DNA from: Hepatobacter sp965661165
GTDB taxonomy: Bacteria > Pseudomonadota > Alphaproteobacteria > Holosporales > Hepatobacteraceae
Direction of reading: 5' to 3'
Assembly (NCBI GenBank): GCA_965661165.1
Contig: CBFICL010000019.1
Location: 1 to 24,353, forward strand
Length of the DNA: 24,353 nucleotides
Shown here: positions 22,972 through 24,353 of the stretch, piece by piece
Position numbering within the stretch: the stretch's first letter is position 1
How the letters are laid out: the number at the start of each line of letters is the position of its first letter
Program-made: the position numbers and the translations under genes
The notes under the pieces: generated by a model
Database searches by the model: none
Told to the model about the DNA's origin: nothing
The model's input: the letters and a program-made list of their open reading frames with translations, nothing else

Positions 22972-24240
22972 GTGTTAGATATCAAGTGGGTGCGCGAACA
23001 CCCCGATCTTTTCAACCACAGCATGAAGGCACGGGGGGTGTCGGCAAGCGCTCAACACTTCATCGAGGCGGATAAAGAGCTGCGGGCACTTCAGGCAGAG
23101 GTGGATGAGGGCAGGGCACAAAGTAACCTTGTGGCGCGCAAAATGGGCCAGGCTAAGGCGCAGGCGCAAGAGGCGCAGGTGATTCAATCTCTTGTGCAAG
23201 AAGGCACGCGTCTGCGGGGGCGTATAGAGGTTCAAGAACGCGTTTTTCATGAAAAAAAAGAGGCCCTGCATACGAAGCTGTCCCAGTTGCCCAATATCTT
23301 GGCGGAAGATGTGCCCCAAGGGCAGAGCGAGGAAGAAAACGTATGTGTGCGCACCGAAGGCACTTTGCCTGTTTTTGATTTTGACCCCCGTCCCCATGAA
23401 GAGGTGGGCGCTTCCTTGGGGTTGTCTCTTGAAGATGGGGCTCGTCTTGCGGGGTCACGTTTTGTGGTGCTGAAGGGGGGGATGGCTCACCTTGAAAGGG
23501 CCTTGGCTAATTTTATGCTGGATATGCACACACAGCATTTTGGGTATGAAGAGGTATCGGTGCCTTATTTGGTGACCGAAGAGGCACTTTATGGGACAGG
23601 CCAGCTGCCTAAATTTGCGGCCGATAGTTTTCAAACCACCGATGGCCGATGGCTGATCCCTACCTCGGAGGTGTCGCTGGCGAACCTGGTGCGCGGGATG
23701 ACCCTTGAGGCCCAGCATCTCCCGCTGCGCTATACAGCCTATACGCCGTGTTTTCGTTCTGAATCAGGAGCGGCGGGGCGTGATACTCGGGGCATCATTC
23801 GCCTGCATCAGTTTGCTAAGGTCGAGCTTGTGTCGGTGGTGAAGCCAGAAGAGGGCGTGCAAGAGCATGAGCGGATGTTATCTCATGCAGAGGCCATACT
23901 CACGAAACTGGGGTTGCCTTATCGTGTGATGCTTTTGTGTGCGGGAGACACAGGGTTTTCCGCCCAAAAAACCTATGACCTTGAGGTGTGGTTTCCTGCG
24001 CAACAAAAATACCGTGAAATTTCAAGCTGCTCGCTCTGTGGTGATTTTCAAGCGCGTCGTATGGGGGCAAAATTTAAGGACGGAAAGAATAAGGGGTTTG
24101 TCCACACGCTCAACGGGTCAGGATTGGCCGTGGGCAGAACATTGGCAGCCATGCTCGAGAATTACCAAAAAAAAGACGGTTTTGTACATCTTCCTTCTGT
24201 GCTAGAACCCTATATAAACACAAAGGTGTTGAGAGGGTAG
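22972..24240 (+). CDS. serS: seryl-tRNA synthetase
   Basis: SerRS charges tRNA-Ser with serine in the cytoplasm. The N-terminal two-helix coiled arm (about 25-100: ADKELRALQAEVDEGRAQSN, then LVARKMGQAK) contacts the long variable arm of the tRNA. Class II motifs follow: motif 2 FRSESGAAGRDTRGIIRLHQF and motif 3 NGSGLAVGRTLAAMLENYQ; SEVSLANLV is the serine-binding segment (TSEVSL). The longest frame begins at TTG 22960, but GTG at 22972 gives MLDIKWVREHP, the family N-terminus, and a 422-residue protein. AAAAAGGG at 22952-22959 is the nearest ribosome-site candidate, somewhat far from GTG. No terminator follows; a lipoprotein gene begins four bases after the stop. Confidence 0.96.
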   Translation: MLDIKWVREHPDLFNHSMKARGVSASAQHFIEADKELRALQAEVDEGRAQSNLVARKMGQAKAQAQEAQVIQSLVQEGTRLRGRIEVQERVFHEKKEALHTKLSQLPNILAEDVPQGQSEEENVCVRTEGTLPVFDFDPRPHEEVGASLGLSLEDGARLAGSRFVVLKGGMAHLERALANFMLDMHTQHFGYEEVSVPYLVTEEALYGTGQLPKFAADSFQTTDGRWLIPTSEVSLANLVRGMTLEAQHLPLRYTAYTPCFRSESGAAGRDTRGIIRLHQFAKVELVSVVKPEEGVQEHERMLSHAEAILTKLGLPYRVMLLCAGDTGFSAQKTYDLEVWFPAQQKYREISSCSLCGDFQARRMGAKFKDGKNKGFVHTLNGSGLAVGRTLAAMLENYQKKDGFVHLPSVLEPYINTKVLRG

Positions 24241-24243
24241 GCA

Positions 24244-24353
24244 ATGAAGGGTGCGTGGTTGTGTGTGGTGTTGTTGGCTTTGTGTGGGTGTCAGATGTCA
24301 CCAGACAAGGCGCCGCTTAAGCTGAGAGAAGGCCAGGTTCAGGTTCAAGAGGG
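24244..24353 (+). CDS. lipoprotein, truncated by the right edge of the window
   Basis: The first 36 codons of a gene begin three bases after the serS stop, preceded by a GAGAGGG ribosome site in the last serS codons, so it is probably cotranscribed with serS. The product starts MKGAWLCVVLLALCGCQMSP: a short signal sequence ending in the lipobox LCGC, predicting a lipid-anchored envelope protein. The next residues (DKAPLKLREGQVQVQE) do not identify it. In several Alphaproteobacteria surE, pcm and an NlpD-like LysM/M23 lipoprotein follow serS; an NlpD-like protein is therefore a possibility, but nothing here proves it. Confidence 0.7.
   Translation, partial: MKGAWLCVVLLALCGCQMSPDKAPLKLREGQVQVQE

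Overview
The window looks like a piece of a reduced alphaproteobacterial genome from an intracellular bacterium of the Holosporales/Rickettsiales kind. The core genes (NrdA of the short ~600-residue type, SerRS, TpiA, GalU, Ugd, ACP, a tRNA-His of alphaproteobacterial type) fit Alphaproteobacteria. Between them lie Sec-signal-bearing orphan proteins, including one with a eukaryotic-type F-box and one with a toxin-type glycosyltransferase fold. Base composition is roughly balanced, not AT-rich as in Rickettsia. A Hepatobacter-like Holosporales member would fit, but that is inference; no marker gene here settles the species.

Layout. Positions 3-194: remnant of a dTDP-glucose synthase (rmlA) running in from the left edge. 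205-1368 (-): orphan secreted protein with a strongly basic patch. 1590-2696 (+): membrane-anchored orphan, possibly DUF218-like. 2791-4536 (-): fused ABC exporter/flippase. 4974-5049 (+): tRNA-His(GTG) with a recognisable promoter. 5175-6575 (+): orphan secreted protein with three C-terminal repeats. 6746-8492 (+): secreted toxin-type glycosyltransferase split by one frameshift, ending in a terminator that overlaps its stop codon. 8616-10439 (-): secreted F-box protein. 10836-12659 (+): nrdA. 12887-14059 (-): two small secreted proteins sharing a YQxAWNK motif. 14172-16275 (-): tightly coupled tlpA-like / class I glutamine amidotransferase / tpiA operon, with an orphan lptM lipoprotein gene divergent from it at 16363. 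16742-19220 (-): ACP, MHS-family permease and an overlapping LysR regulator. 19279-22806 (-): galU-ugd-pgm operon for UDP-glucose and UDP-glucuronate. 22972-24240 (+): serS. 24244 to the right edge: start of a lipoprotein gene.

How it fits together. Two themes stand out. The first is surface sugar metabolism: GalU, Ugd, the phosphohexomutase, a PglK-like flippase candidate and a decayed rmlA, suggesting a surface polysaccharide pathway that kept the UDP-glucuronate branch; whether the dTDP-sugar branch survives elsewhere cannot be seen. The second is a scattered set of about six Sec-exported orphan proteins (205-1368, 5175-6575, 6746-8492, 8616-10439, 12887-13537, 13571-14059) that look like host-interaction factors. 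The F-box protein and the TcdA/TcdB-like glycosyltransferase are the clearest candidates for acting on a eukaryotic cell. Genome decay shows in the rmlA fragment, the glycosyltransferase frameshift and an lptM gene without its usual lysA neighbour. No CRISPR array, insertion sequence, phage gene or rRNA was seen.
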